A stretch of 64,000 nt of DNA from Brassica napus. Lineage: Eukaryota > Streptophyta > Magnoliopsida > Brassicales > Brassicaceae. A program made the position numbers and the translations under genes. Below the pieces are notes generated by a model, which worked only from the letters and a program-made list of their open reading frames with translations, was not told where the DNA came from and ran no database searches. Location: assembly GCF_020379485.1 (NCBI RefSeq), contig NC_063436.1, forward strand, positions 27,278,423 through 27,342,422. Reading direction: 5' to 3'. The stretch's first letter is position 1. Every line of letters begins with the position of its first letter. This document shows, one piece after another, positions 23,626-35,159 of this stretch.

Positions 23626-26124
23626 ATGGTCGGTGGCGGTAGTATTTACGAGTTACGAAGTTGGATGTATTTGCACAAAGATTCCGACGGGAGAGTGACG
23701 AATGCATTTCTGAACGGGCTAGAGACATTCATGCACCAGGCGGGCTGTACACCGATCACGCAGGAAAGCGGTAAGATGTTCTGCCCCTGTTCAAAATGCA
23801 AAAATTCGAAATTTGCACGTAGTGAAACTGTATGGAATCATTTAGTAAACAGAGGATTTACACCACAGTATTACATTTGGTATCAACATGGAGAGGGTTA
23901 TGGGGGAAATGAAGCTAGTAGTAGTAATGCTAATTTTGAGGATGCTCATCATAATGAAGAACCGAATCATGTGCATAATGAATATAATTATCATCAAGAG
24001 GAGCAGATGGTAGATCATGATAGGGTTCAAGATATGATTAGTGATGCATTTTTAGAAACAACTACAACAATAGCAGATGGAACTGGAAATGTAGAAGAAC
24101 CTAATTTGGATGCAAAAAGATTTTATGAAATGCTAGATGCTGCAAATCAACCAATCTACACTGGTTGTAGAGAAGGTCTCTCTAAATTGTCTCTAGCAGC
24201 TAGGATGATGAATATTAAAACGGATCATAATTTACCTGAGAATTGCATGGATGCATGGGCGGAGTTGTTTAAAGAGTATTTGCCAGAAGACAACGTGTCT
24301 GCTGAATCTTATTATGAGATTCAGAAATTGGTTTATAGTCTTGGGTTACCCTCGGAGATGATTGATGTTTGCATCGACAACTGCATGATCTACTGGAAGG
24401 AAGATGACAAGTTAGAAGAGTGTCGATTCTGCAAAAAACCACGATTCAAACCGCAAGGCCGTGGGAGGAATAGGGTACCGTACCAAAGGATGTGGTACCT
24501 ACCAATTACAGACAGATTGAAAAGATTATATCAATCTGAGAGGACTGCTGCGTCGATGAGGTGGCATGCCGAACATGTCCAGAGAGATGGTGAGGTTGCA
24601 CATCCATCAGACGCAAGAGCGTGGAAACATTTCAACAAGGTACACGGAGATTTTGCTACAAATATTCGGAATGTCTATCTTGGGTTATGCACCGATGGAT
24701 TTAGTCCATTTGGAATGTCTGGTAGACAATATTCTTTGTGGCCAGTCATTCTTACGCCGTATAATTTACCGCCGGATATGTGCATGGAACAAGAATTTCT
24801 ATTTTTGACCATATTAATCCCAGGGCCGAAGCATCCAAAACGGTCTCTTGATGTTTTTCTTCAACCGTTGATAGAAGAGCTAAAGCAATTGTGGTCAGAA
24901 GGGGTGAGGACGTACGATTGTTCCTTGAAAACCAATTTTACGATGCGAGCAGTTCTGATGTGGACGATAAGTGATTTCCCTGCTTATGGGATGTTGTCTG
25001 GCTGGACAACACATGGAAGATTATCTTGTCCGTATTGTCTTGGATCCACGGATGCTTTTCAACTGAAGAATGGTAGGAAGAGTTGTTGGTTTGATTGTCA
25101 TCGTCGGTTTCTTCCACTTGCCCATCCGTACAGAAGAAACAAGACATTGTTTCGACACAAAAAAATTGTCAGAGACAGTCCTCCTCCATATCTCACCGGC
25201 CAGCAGATCGAAGCGGACATTGATTATTACGGAGCTCAGGAAACAGTTAAGGTTGGAGGAAATTGGCATGTTCCTGGAAATATGCCTGATGGGTATGGTG
25301 TATCTCACAATTGGCATAAGAAGAGTATATTTTGGGAGCTACCGTATTGGAAGGATCTTCTCTTACGCCACAATCTGGATGTCATGCATATCGAGAAGAA
25401 CTTTTTTGAGAACATCATGAATACATTACTTAACGTCCCTGGGAAGACAAAAGATAACAAAAAGTCAAGGATGGACTTACCTGATATTTGCTCAAGAAGT
25501 GAGTTACATATCAAGAGCAATGGAAACGTTCCTGTTCCCATCTTCCGGTTGTCATCAGCAGCGAAAACAACCTTGTTTGACTGGGTTGCATCGGAAGTTA
25601 AGTTTCCTGATGGTTATGTTTCAAATATGTCAAGATGTATTGAACGAGGTCAAAAGTTCTCTGGAATGAAAAGTCATGATTGTCATGTGTTTATGCAACG
25701 ACTGCTTCCATTTGCTTTTGCCGAGCTCCTTCCAGCAAATGTCCACGAAGCACTTGCAGGTAATTATAAATTTATATATATACCTATGTTACGAAATGTT
25801 ATTAATTTGATTCCTTTTAAAATATACAGCCATCGGAGCAACTGGGTTCGAACTTCCGGGATAAACTGGGTAACTGCTATCAAAGTTACACCTCGTGGAC
25901 GCATTGTCGTTGGAGAAGAACCGCCCTTGCAAGAAGAAGACGCTATCACTGAAGTTGAGGTACCAGAACAACCAACTGATGAAATCCTTTTGATCGACCC
26001 GCAAAACTTTCAATATGAAGATATTCCCGAAGATGCGACAGATGAAGCACGTGAAGACGAGTTCGAGAGAAGCGACGATGATGATTGTAATGATAGTGAT
26101 GAGAACGAAAACGATTTAGAGTGA
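23626..26124 (+). pseudogene. CACTA TNP2-type transposase, internally deleted
   Basis: Open for 832 codons. The N-terminus (MVGGGSIYELRSWMYLHKDS) is the transposase-associated zinc-finger domain with CPCSKC. The middle is the TNP2 (Tnp2/DUF) core with RFCKKPRFKP, GLCTDGFSPFG, PYCLG and DVMHIEKNFFENI. After HEALAG there is a GTAATT donor at 25760 and an ACAG acceptor ending 25829. Splicing would restore the expected family residues ALAAIGA but then hit TAA at 25862. The next recognisable piece (INWVTAIKVTPRGRI) is the far C-terminal domain. The block normally between is missing, so this copy is deleted; the long frame exists only if the intron is retained. The acidic C-terminus (ERSDDDD...) is intact. 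Probably not an active transposase. Confidence 0.8.
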
Positions 26125-26273
26125 TGTAATATATGTATCAAATGTTGGATTTCTCTATTGTAATATTTTCTAAAAGAAAGAGTAAGAAGTAGTATGATAT
26201 AAGATATGATGTTAGATGATATGTCACTTTGGGGTTTAGGGATTTCATTCTCGGTGTTTAGGGTTAAGCGTCG

Positions 26274-26422
26274 TAATTTCGTCGTAAATGGAAAAACGCG
26301 GGCCTGGTAATTTCGTCGTAACTCGAAAAACACGGGCCTGGTAATTTCGTCGTAAATTAAAAAACACGGGCCTGGTAAATTCGTCGTAAATGGAAAAACG
26401 CGGGCCTGGTAATTTCGTCGTA
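26274..26422 (+). repeat. 34-bp tandem repeat, about 4.3 copies
   Basis: A unit beginning taatttcgtcgtaaatgg and containing cgggcctgg is repeated at 26274, 26308, 26342, 26376 and in part at 26410. Each carries the ttcgtcgtaa motif also found at the element's ends. It lies between the two CACTA genes, just upstream of a likely transcription start for the second one, and could act as an internal binding array. Confidence 0.9.
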
Positions 26423-26699
26423 AATTTACGTCGATTTTACGACGAATCCTAATCTATATAAGGGGACGCCGAGAGCGAGGCTGCCTCGCTCATTCCTCCC
26501 AAATTCCTTTGCTCTCTCTAAGGTAAACTCTCTCTTCTCTCTCTCTTTTTTTTTTTTTTTAAATTAGTTTAGGTGATTAGTTAGGTAACGGAATTAGTTT
26601 AGGTGATTAGTTAGGTAATTAGTTTAGGTGATTAGTTAGGTAACGGAATAATATTTTTATTATGTCGTAACTGATAAAATTTATTTTAATTTTTTTTAG

Positions 26700-28352
26700 A
26701 TGGCTCCTAGAAGAAAATCCAGAGCACCTAGTTATAGAGATTTGTTTGGCGACGATGGTTCCGGTACATCTTCTTCCGGTCCATCGTCTTCTGGTACATC
26801 ATCCTCCACCGCAGTTCCAGACTCTCAGCCTTCTCAGAGAGTTGCTTGGAGTCCTCCTCCACCGCAGATGCCTCCACCGCAAATGCCTCCACCGCATATG
26901 CCTCCACCTCCTCCTCCAGCGGCTGCACCTGAGCCTGTCCCAGAAGGTGCAGTTCATCCGGATTTGCGTGTGCCTTCATATGCCCCATTCGCGAGATATA
27001 CGGTAGAGGATTTGCTTGCCCAGCCCGGACGAGAGGGTTTGGATGTTCTAGACCCCGATAGACCCCGAGGAACTTATTGGTAAGTTATTAATTTTTATTA
27101 CATAAAAATTTAAAATATTTTTATTTTCTAACGGTTAAATTGTTTTCCTTTCAGGTTTGGGGCTAATAACCGTGTTGGCCGGAGCGTTTCGAAAACGATT
27201 AAGGGTTACTACGACGGGGCATATCCGAACTGGAGCAAGACTCCAAATCACGTTAAGATCACGTGGTTTAAAATGTTTGCGGTAAGATTTTTAAATTTAA
27301 TTAAATTTTAACTTTTAAATATGTATATATTTTTTAAATATTATTATTAATTGTAATTTTTTCAAATTTTTTGTGTTTCAGCAAAAGTGGCATTGGTCTT
27401 TGGGAATCACCGAGATGGTGAAGGCGGAATTCGTTGCAAAAGCAAAGATCCGCCTCTGCAACACAGTCTCCGATTGGAAGGACAAGTGGGAGCTCGACGG
27501 GTATGAGGGAAAGCCCACTGAGCTCACGACGGATGTGTGGGATGGCCTCATCGCCTATTGGAAGCACCCGTCTTCGATCAAAAAGGCCAATTCGTGCTCG
27601 GCTTCTCGAAGAACGAAGGATAAAGATGGTAATTTGCCCATGCTTCACAGAACCGGCCAAAAACCACATGCAGGCATCCGTCTAGACGTTGTAAGTTTTG
27701 TTTTTAAATATTTATTTTAAAATATTCAATTAATATAACTTTTAATATTTTTTTTTTGTAGTTGGAGAAGACGGGAGTCTTACCATCTCTGTCTGACCTA
27801 TTCAAGATGACTCACGCCACATCCGACGGAGTTTTTGTGGATCCTGCATCAGAGAAACTCGCTCAAGCAGTGGCTACTCGGATTGAAGAACGGGAGACGC
27901 AACTAACTCAGGAGTCTCCCGATGGATTACCCGTCACATTGTCCACCGAAGAAGCCGACCGAATCTTCGAAGAGGTAGTACAACTAAAATTTTTTTTTTC
28001 ATTATTTTTAATAACTATATTAATATATGTTTTAATTTTATAGCTGGCTCCTAGAAAGAAGGGCCGAATAGTCGGTATAGGCTCCGTTAACCAAGTTGCA
28101 AGGGCAACTTCGTCATACACTTCGAGACGGGATGAAGAGACTTCTCAGATGAAAGCTCGAATGGATAGCCAGCAGGTTCGTTTAGACTCTCTTGAGGATT
28201 TGCTAGACGTGATGGCCGTGGGAAACCCGGTTATGCAGAGAATGTTGAGTCAGAGACGAGCCGCTCTTGGGTTGCCAGTACGAGATCCCCAAGAGTCCGA
28301 TCCAACCCGTCAACAGCCGAGCAACCCCACCGACTACTTCGATGATATGTAG
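26700..28352 (+). CDS. CACTA Ptta/En/Spm (TNPA-like) protein
   Basis: Five exons join in frame: 26700-27079, 27155-27281, 27382-27690, 27762-27974 and 28044-28352, giving about 445 residues. A Ser/Pro-rich N-terminus (QMPPPQMPPPHMPPPPPP) precedes the Ptta/En/Spm plant transposase domain: WSKTPNHVKITWFKMF, then KWHWSLGITEMVKAEF, then a W-K-D-KWE block and PSLSDLFKMTHA. The C-terminus carries a MKARMDSQQVRLDSLEDLL segment that looks like a coiled coil. In En/Spm the equivalent protein binds subterminal motifs. All splice sites are canonical and no stop interrupts it, unlike its TNP2 neighbour. The 5' leader has a CT-rich tract and a tandem ttaggtgattagttaggtaa repeat (26567-26645). Confidence 0.85.
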
Positions 28353-28550
28353 TTTTTTTAATATTTTCGGTTTGTATTATGAATTTAAATATTATGACTT
28401 TTAAATGCTTTTTTATAAATGTTTTTTATTTTCATATTTCGTTTTAAAATTAAAATTATTTAAAATTCAGAATTTTAAATAAATTCAAATTTATATATAT
28501 ATATATTTGAGGTTAAAAATAATATTCAAAATATATTATAAAACGAAACG

Positions 28551-28956
28551 TCGATGTAGGCTCGACGTAAACATTTACAACTGATTACCGTCGAAAATAA
28601 TTACGAGTCTTTTACATCGAAGATTTTACGTGGTCTTTACATCGAAATGTTACGTGGAGTTTACATCGAAATATTTACGAGGGTGTTACAACGAAAATGT
28701 TTACGTGTGCTTTACATCGAATCCATTACGTGGAGTTTACCACGAAATTTTACGTGTCGTTTACGACGAATCTCTGCCCTGCGCTTTACGAGGAATATAT
28801 TTCGTCGTAAACTTAACAAGTCATTTACGACGAAACGTCGGTTACGACGGGCGTTTTACGACGAAACGTGTTTCACGGTTCATTCGTCGTAACACCCCGT
28901 TTACGACGAAGTTACAACGTATATTGCCCTCGTAAAAAATATGTTTTCTTGTAGTG
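28551..28956. repeat. CACTA 3' subterminal motif array
   Basis: A dense run of short motifs: ttacatcga and ttacgtgg first, then ttacgacgaa in both orientations towards the terminus. This mirrors the array at 22610-22800. Such arrays are the DNA-binding region for the TNPA-like protein in En/Spm elements. The inner motifs (tttacatcga) differ from the outer ones (tttacgacga). Confidence 0.8.
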
Positions 28957-29360
28957 CGAGGATATGGCATAAATCTTAAACGATAAAGAAAATACTAGTA
29001 TGTGGATAAAATAAATTGCAGATATATAAATTGAACTGATCATTATCTAAACAAAAATCCCGAAAAAGGTTAAACCAATCTCTTAATAAAAAGATTAAAT
29101 TAAACTAGTCTTTAATAAATTCAATACTTTAAGAAAGTAAGTATAGGTAGAATGAAAATGAGATGGTTCCTGACCACAGAATTAAAAAACATGGGTGCTC
29201 TATAAAACAAAACCATTGTGAGACCAAAGAAGAGAAATAGATTTTTTGCTGGACACAGAAAAAGACGAAACTAGCCTCTTCTTGCAATTTCCTCATCTTG
29301 CTGTCCACAGAAAATCAAGAACAAACCAAGGAGAGAGATAGTCTTGAGACTGAAAAACTG

Positions 29361-30070
29361 ATGGGTAAGAAGTGTGATTTATGCGAAGGTGTTGCAAGAA
29401 CGTACTGCGACTCAGATCAGGCGAGTCTCTGCTGGGACTGCGACGGTAAAGTTCACGGCGCTAACTTCCTCGTCGCGAAGCACACGCGCTGTCTTCTCTG
29501 CAGCGCCTGCCAGTCTCCTACGCCGTGGAAAGCCGCGGGGCTTCGCCTCGGCCCAACCTTCTCCGTCTGCGATTCATGCGTCGCTCTTAAATCCGCCGCC
29601 GGCGGTAGAGACGGCGTCAGCAGCACTGAGAGGATTCTGACGGAGAACCCTGGCGAGGAGATCAATGGTTTCGATAATGATGACGGTGACGGTGCGGAAT
29701 CGTACGATGATGATGAGGATGAAGATGAAGACGAGGAGTACAGTGATGAAGATGAAGATGAAAATGAAGACGAGGAAGCTGAGAATCAAGTGGTGCCGTG
29801 GGCTGCGGCGGCGGCGGCGCAACCGCCTCTTGTAATGAGCTCATCATCTTCTGACGGTGGAGGCGGAGGTCCGGTGGCGAAGAGGACGAGAGACTGCTCT
29901 GATGTACGGATATGTCTTTTTCTCATTCAGTTTTGTCTTAACAATCTCAAGTTTTTTAATTATGTTTTTTTTTTTGAAAATTGCAGGAGGAGATCGGATG
30001 CTCTTCAGCTGAAGAGTCAAACTGTTCTCGGCCGTTGAAGCGACCGTCCAGAGAGGAACGGCGCCGTTGA
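29361..30070 (+). CDS. BBX28: B-box zinc-finger protein BBX28
   Basis: A nuclear regulator with a single N-terminal B-box; in Arabidopsis BBX28 acts in light signalling and flowering. Exons 29361-29903 and 29987-30070 give about 208 residues. The B-box ligands are visible: CDLCEGVARTYC, CWDCDGKVHGANFLVAKH and CLLCSAC. A long Asp/Glu tract, an Ala run (WAAAAAAQPP) and KRTRDCSD follow; exon 2 ends in a basic tail RPLKRPSREERRR. The MGKKCDLC start is chosen because family members begin there; an upstream in-frame ATG at 29298 would add 21 residues. This is the expected position and strand for At4g27310. The CACTA element ends about 400 bp upstream, so proximal promoter elements may have been separated from the gene. 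Confidence 0.93.
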
Positions 30071-31690
30071 GTCATCTCCTTCGTTGTCTTCTTTGTTCTT
30101 TGCCATCTCCAAAACGAGTAGAGATCTCAGCCGTTGATTCTCCTCTTTAGGTCAATCACCACCGTTCATTTCTGTGATTCTAACCATAGACTTGTTTTAA
30201 TGATGAGGTAGTTCATTGTTTTGTAATTTTAAATGTTTGTATTTGATTTATCAATATCATTATCTTCTTGATTTTGTTTATTTGAGCAATTAATTTGGAT
30301 TCCTATGTATTGAAATGCTTATTATTAGTATTAGACTCGAATTTTATATTGTTTAAAGTTTATGGATCAAAGGAATGGGCGAGAATGGTGACAAATGGAC
30401 ACATTGATATACCGTAAAGAAAAATAAGTGCATGATTGTAGTTTCCGTTGTTATCTCGACCACTCAAAAATAAAATTGTGGGGACTTCACAAAATAGATG
30501 ATATAAATTCAAGAACTTTTATGGTTTATGGGTCGTGAAAGTTTTTTATTCATTCGCCAAGAACACTGAACCTGTCATATCTGACGAGTCTGCGAACTGT
30601 TTTCGATGGTCCATGAGGATAATGTCATCGTCATGTTTACTTCTCTTAAGCTTATCTCAATCTCACCATCCTCTTTGATTCACATGATCTCATCTTTGTA
30701 TTGTATTGTATTGTATGCCACAGTACTCTGGATAATATAAAGAAAATATTCAGATCTTACCAAAACACGTTTTACTTTCTTTAAGAAAATTCGGTGGCTT
30801 TCACAATCAAAGCATGACCATCGTAAACAAATTCAAGCTTTAGTCCATAGTCCCCAAAAGTCAAACCAAAAAGTAATGGACACGGTCTTTCTCCCATACG
30901 TTGAGTTTGACAATTAGCTTAAACTGTACACTAATTAACCACAAACCTAACATTTATTCAACCATAACGTGATCTACAATTACACGAACGAGACATCATA
31001 AATGAAGGATATAAATTCAAAACTGAAACAGGTGACGAGACTTGTCTTCTAAATCATTTATTGAAGTAGATCGAACAGGCCAGACTACAGGTGACAGGTT
31101 TTAACTAAATTCAGTTGTCATTCACTACGACCAAAAACGAAATGAGATTTTCAATCATCATTAATAGTTGAAAAAAACTCTTACAATAGACTTCCCAAAC
31201 TAGTATTTAATCGGGGTGGACCAGGTATGATTTATGAATGACTTGGTCAAGTTTGAAAAAAATTGCTATTAGCAAAAACATCATCAATGTTTTATTATTA
31301 TATATGGGGATTATATCAAATCAGATCAAAGATGAATATCATAATTCTAAAAGGGTTTTAGTGTTCATACTAACTGTTTCACTGTTTTAATGTGAAAATC
31401 ATACATGGTGAATAATATAACAAAAAAAAAAGAGGACAGTGAATAATGAAGGCACAGGAGATTCCAGAGATTTCTTGATTGGAAAAGATAGCGCAAACAC
31501 AGACACGAACACACTCCTCTGCACAAATCCGCTTAAAACCCATTGTTTCCATCCATCAGTGGTACCTACGAATTTCAAGAGTAAACAAAATGATCGATAG
31601 AGACTCATATGGTGGTTTCAAAGTCGAAAAGGTAGTTTCTCTTTTTACCTTGCTGTGAAGAGGGTGGATCCAATGAGCTTCTAAGACGCA
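30071..31690. other. Convergent intergenic region BBX28-PHOS34
   Basis: 3' flanks of the two converging genes. No further coding sequence, tRNA or recognisable transposon end is seen. Confidence 0.6.
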
Positions 31691-33450
31691 TTACTCATCT
31701 GTAAAAGGAAGAGTATTAACTGTCGTTAGCTTTGGACAATCAAATCATATGCAGTGATAGTATTTAAAGACAACTTGTAACGATGAAGTAGTTTGAGCTT
31801 TAATGTCAAGTTTCCTTCTAAAGCGGTAAGCTTTAAAGAGATCAAATTAGATTCTAAAGAGCACACCCTAGGCTTTGACAATCTCAAACACATATTGGCA
31901 TTGCATCCCTGCATACAGTTATGATATGTACAGCCAGTGAAAAGACTAAGGAAGAACAAGCAAAAGACCAACTAGATATATGCAAACAGAAGTCGTTATT
32001 ACTTCTACATAACCTTTTTTTTCCTGGACAATTATTCATCAAAACTTTGATTTGAGCAACTAAATCTAAGAAGGTACTGGTTTACATTTCAGATTACAAG
32101 TAACATATTGTACAGCATTAGATGCATGTTTCACTAATTTACTAGAAAAAATAAAGCTGAGGAGCTCAGAAGACTCAGTCTTCATTTCTTTACCAAGTCA
32201 AGTGAACACCAAACAAAAAAAAAACATCCTTGTCGGCGAAAAGCAAACGTCTTCTAGACTAAGAGGCTTACGAATATTCAAATCAAAACACAAAACGCGT
32301 TACGCAACGAAGGGAAAACACCAAAGAGAACACCAGACATTAAAGCAGTGTTGAATAGTCATAACGTAAAGAAAAATGTTTAAGCTTTTCGCACCACTTG
32401 GAGTGAGATTCTGCCTAAACTTCTAAGACTATCACAAAAAGTTCAAGAAAAAAAGCATACATACAATCTACACAGCAACAGAGAATAACTATCACTACAT
32501 GACGAACAAATGTAACCGTAAAGAGAACCAAATCACAGAACTAAACATCATTTGCTACTTGTCGATACTATGCATGAAGCTAGATAAAAAGACTCTTAAC
32601 AAGCTGAAACAGAGTAGAACGTGAACATCATCAATCAATACTTGACGCGTGGACAACAATATAAATCACCAGAAAGATCAAAGCTTTCAAGTTCCTAGGC
32701 TAATGATCATGTACCTTTGATGTGTTCATGATGAGCAGAAGAAGCATCACCATCACCAACACCATCCTCATCATCATCATCCCTACCTGACTTAACAGTG
32801 ACAATAGCTTCCCTCGTACCCTTCCCAGGAGCAGCAGGATCATCAGGATACCTAACGACAACAACAGGACAAACACAATGGTGAACACAGTAATCACTAA
32901 CAGAGCCAAGCTTCCCATCACTCCCTCTCTTCTCAGCTCCAAACCCTCGGCTCCCCATGATCACCGCGCTCAAAGCAAGCCTCTCGATCTCGAGACACAG
33001 CCTCTCCCTCATATCGTGATCCTTCACCACGTGGATCTTGTGAGGGAACCCCGCCTCCTTCAACGGCCTCGCCAGATCGGACACCTTGGAGGCCGTGAAC
33101 GCGTCGAAATCCTCCTGGCTAGGCTTCGGAGGCGTCTGATCGGCGGAGGAAGGAGGCTGAGGGCCCCAGTCGGCGCCGAAGAGGACGGAGGTGGGGGACA
33201 CGTGGAGGATGACGACGGCGTCTCCGGGGCGGATGTAGTGATCGACGGCCCAGCGGACGGCGAAGGAGCTTTCCTCGGAGAGGTCCACTGCGACGCCGAT
33301 TTTACGGCGGGCGCCGGCGGTGGGGGTGGGGGTGGCGGCGGAGGGAGTGGAGGAGGAGTGGTTGTGGTTGTGGTGGGAGTGGCGAGGGGAGGATGGGTGG
33401 TGGATCTTGATGGTGGGGAGGTGAGGGTGATCGGACGAATCTGGGTTCAT
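31691..33450 (-). CDS. PHOS34: Universal stress protein, PHOS34-like (At4g27320)
   Basis: A UspA-fold protein; the Arabidopsis relative PHOS34 is a phosphoprotein responding to microbial elicitors. Exon 1 is 33450-32715 and a tiny exon 2 is 31698-31691, together 247 residues. The N-terminus is a Ser/Pro/His-rich tail (SPRHSHHNHNHSSS); the USP domain starts at RRKIGVAVDLSEES. The nucleotide-binding motif is GSRGFGAEKRGSDGKLGSVS. The last intron (1,016 bp) is inferred because CAAAG/GTAC at 32714 joins to ACAG/ATGAGTAA at 31698, giving the C-terminus HIKDE that I recall for Arabidopsis. Without splicing the frame ends HIKGT at 32707. The start ATG is preceded by a pyrimidine-rich leader. Confidence 0.9.
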
Positions 33451-33776
33451 GTTTCTTCTCTCTCTTTTGCTTCCAATTTTGATGATTATAGAAACTTCGT
33501 TGATTGTTACTATATGAAGATTATGAAGAATATACTTGACGTATAATTTTTTTATGCGTTATTTATTGCTAATGGTTTGGATAATGGATAGGGCAGTATT
33601 ATTGAACTTTCAGAAGTTGAAAAATATGCGAACGTGCTCAGTAGTGGAACTGTTTATCTGATCAGTGATCAGTTTATTCTTTAATGGGCCGGGTTTTTTA
33701 TATTAAGGGCCCATCTGTCATATTTTTGGTGGAAAAGAAAAAGCTATGCATTTGACTTTTGAGAGTAACCGTACGG
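33451..33776. other. PHOS34 upstream region
   Basis: A TC-rich leader lies directly upstream of the minus-strand start codon; the rest is A+T-rich. No motif is convincing enough to call. Confidence 0.45.
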
Positions 33777-34582
33777 CTTCTATAAATTAATACTCTATAA
33801 ACTAATAATTTTTATAAATTAATAAATTTTGTTAGTTTCAACTTAAGCCGGTTCAAAATTTGACATAAATTAATAAAATAATAAGATAATAATTTTTTTA
33901 GAAAATTCTATGTAAATATATAGTCTCACTAAAATTATAAATTAATAATTTATATGTATACATATTTTATATAAGTAAAAACCTATAAAATTATCTTTAT
34001 ATTTTTTTAACACTTAATAAATTTTTGATAAGTTCTAGTTGTAATAGTATATCTAAAACCACATTTAAGTTCTATAAAATATATTATTTACACCAAATAA
34101 TATAATAAAATTATTATAAATTTCAAATTTCAAAAAATAAAAAGAGAAAAAGACCAAAATAGCATTAAATCAAGTTTTTGCTCCTAAACTAGCACTCAAA
34201 GCCAAAAGTCACAAAAATAGTACTCAAGGGATGGAGTTTAGGGTTTAGAGTTTAGGGTTTAGAGTTTAGGTTTTAGGGTTTAGAGTTAAGAAGTGAGGTT
34301 TTGGGGATAAGATTTCAAATTTTGAAAAATAAAAAAAATTAAAATTTTCAAAAGATAAAAATGCTATTTTGGTCATTTTAGTTTTTGAGTGTTATTTTTG
34401 TGATATAAACTTAGAAAGGTGCTATTTTGGAGATTTGCCCAAATAAAAATTAATCTCTATACAATAAAATCATATATTTTTCGTATCTTAAAATGAATAT
34501 ATTTTAAAATAAGAAATCTAAATAAGGAAACTTTTGTAAATTAATAAAATTTCAAAGTTCCAATATTATTAATTTATAGAGG
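33777..34582. mobile_element. A+T-rich TIR element/MITE with nested insertion
   Basis: The left end cttctataaattaata (33777) is inverted at the right end (tattaatttatagagg, ending 34582). The ctctataaactaataa motif is repeated inside the left arm. This TIR type recurs in crucifer genomes. There is no coding sequence. A second element interrupts it at about 34141-34441. The target duplication is not resolved. Confidence 0.6.
34141..34441. mobile_element. Nested foldback-like element with tttaggg-type repeats
   Basis: The left arm (accaaaatagcat, then cacaaaaatagtactcaa) is inverted in the right arm (ttgagtgttatttttgtga, then atgctattttggt, then gctattttggagatttgccc). The centre holds five to six units of gtttagggtttagag (34232-34290), telomere-like but irregular and internal. 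It looks like the common Brassica MITE class with this core. Confidence 0.55.
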
Positions 34583-34799
34583 TTTTACTTTATTTCTCTA
34601 TCAATATGTCCGACAACATATATGTACTACTTAATTGATATTACTAAACATAGGTCTTATCCTAGTATATTGTTGTTTGTTGAATGGTGATTGTTGATCG
34701 CGTTTTATCTTATCGTTTATTAGATTATTGTCAAAAAATATTTGGCTTCCATGATTTGTCTGAATTTAACTCTTTTTTTTATATAAACTATTCTATTAC

Positions 34800-35000
34800 T
34801 CAAACTTGAGGTGGTCCGGGTAACCAAACCGAAATAGAACAACCAATGAAATAGAGTACTCTATGAAAAGATCTAGCAGTCCTAGCTAAGAAATCTGAAG
34901 TCTGATTCAGTGCTCGTAGAATATAAGTAATCTTGAAATCCGGGAAGCATATCTTGATTATAACTATTCAAAGTGCATGCATGATGCATCTCTACCAAAA
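34800..35000 (-). pseudogene. LINE fragment: RNase H-like C-terminus
   Basis: The minus strand reads FPDFKITYILRALNQTSDFL then ARTARSFHRVLYFIGCSI and VWLPGPPQV followed by a stop (34800-34802). This is the characteristic end of plant LINE-encoded RNase H-like domains. Upstream of PDF the frame is broken by a stop, so only the C-terminal piece survives. It runs opposite to the LINE fragment at 35160-35700, so the two come from separate insertions. Confidence 0.7.
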
Positions 35001-35159
35001 ACTGACAACGTGTATATATACCACACACAGTTTTAACCTATATAACAATCATAAAATTTCTTTAATTTTGTAAGAGAAATCAGAGGGACAGCCTGTTAAA
35101 TGAGGTGGACGCAGAGATTGATTTAAATCGGGTGAGGAATTCACAGACAATGATCTTCC

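Larger units (their letters stand above)
22591..28956 (+). mobile_element. CACTA (En/Spm) transposon, 6.4 kb, both ends present
   Basis: The terminal inverted repeats are CACTACAAGAAAAC (22591-22604) and its inverse GTTTTCTTGTAGTG (28943-28956). The 3-bp duplication CGA flanks both sides (22588-22590, 28957-28959). Subterminal regions are packed with ttacgacgaa/ttcgtcgtaa and ttacatcga motifs in both orientations, the expected transposase-binding arrays. Inside are a TNP2-type gene (23626-26124), which appears damaged, and a Ptta/En/Spm gene (26700-28352), both plus strand. The well-preserved ends and target duplication suggest recent insertion. Its right end sits about 405 bp from the BBX28 start codon. 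Confidence 0.95.

Noticed and set aside
29298..29360. Upstream in-frame ATG as the BBX28 start
   Set aside because: The added residues are polar leader-like sequence and family members start at MGKKCDLC; the 29361 ATG is preferred.
32878..33546. Long plus-strand open frame (222 codons) opposite PHOS34
   Set aside because: It is antisense to a well-supported USP exon; its Gly/Val-rich translation is the shadow of the His/Ser/Pro-rich N-terminus in GC-rich coding DNA.
34232..34290. Telomeric repeat array
   Set aside because: The units are irregular (gtttagggtttagag), few in number and enclosed by the inverted arms of a small transposable element.
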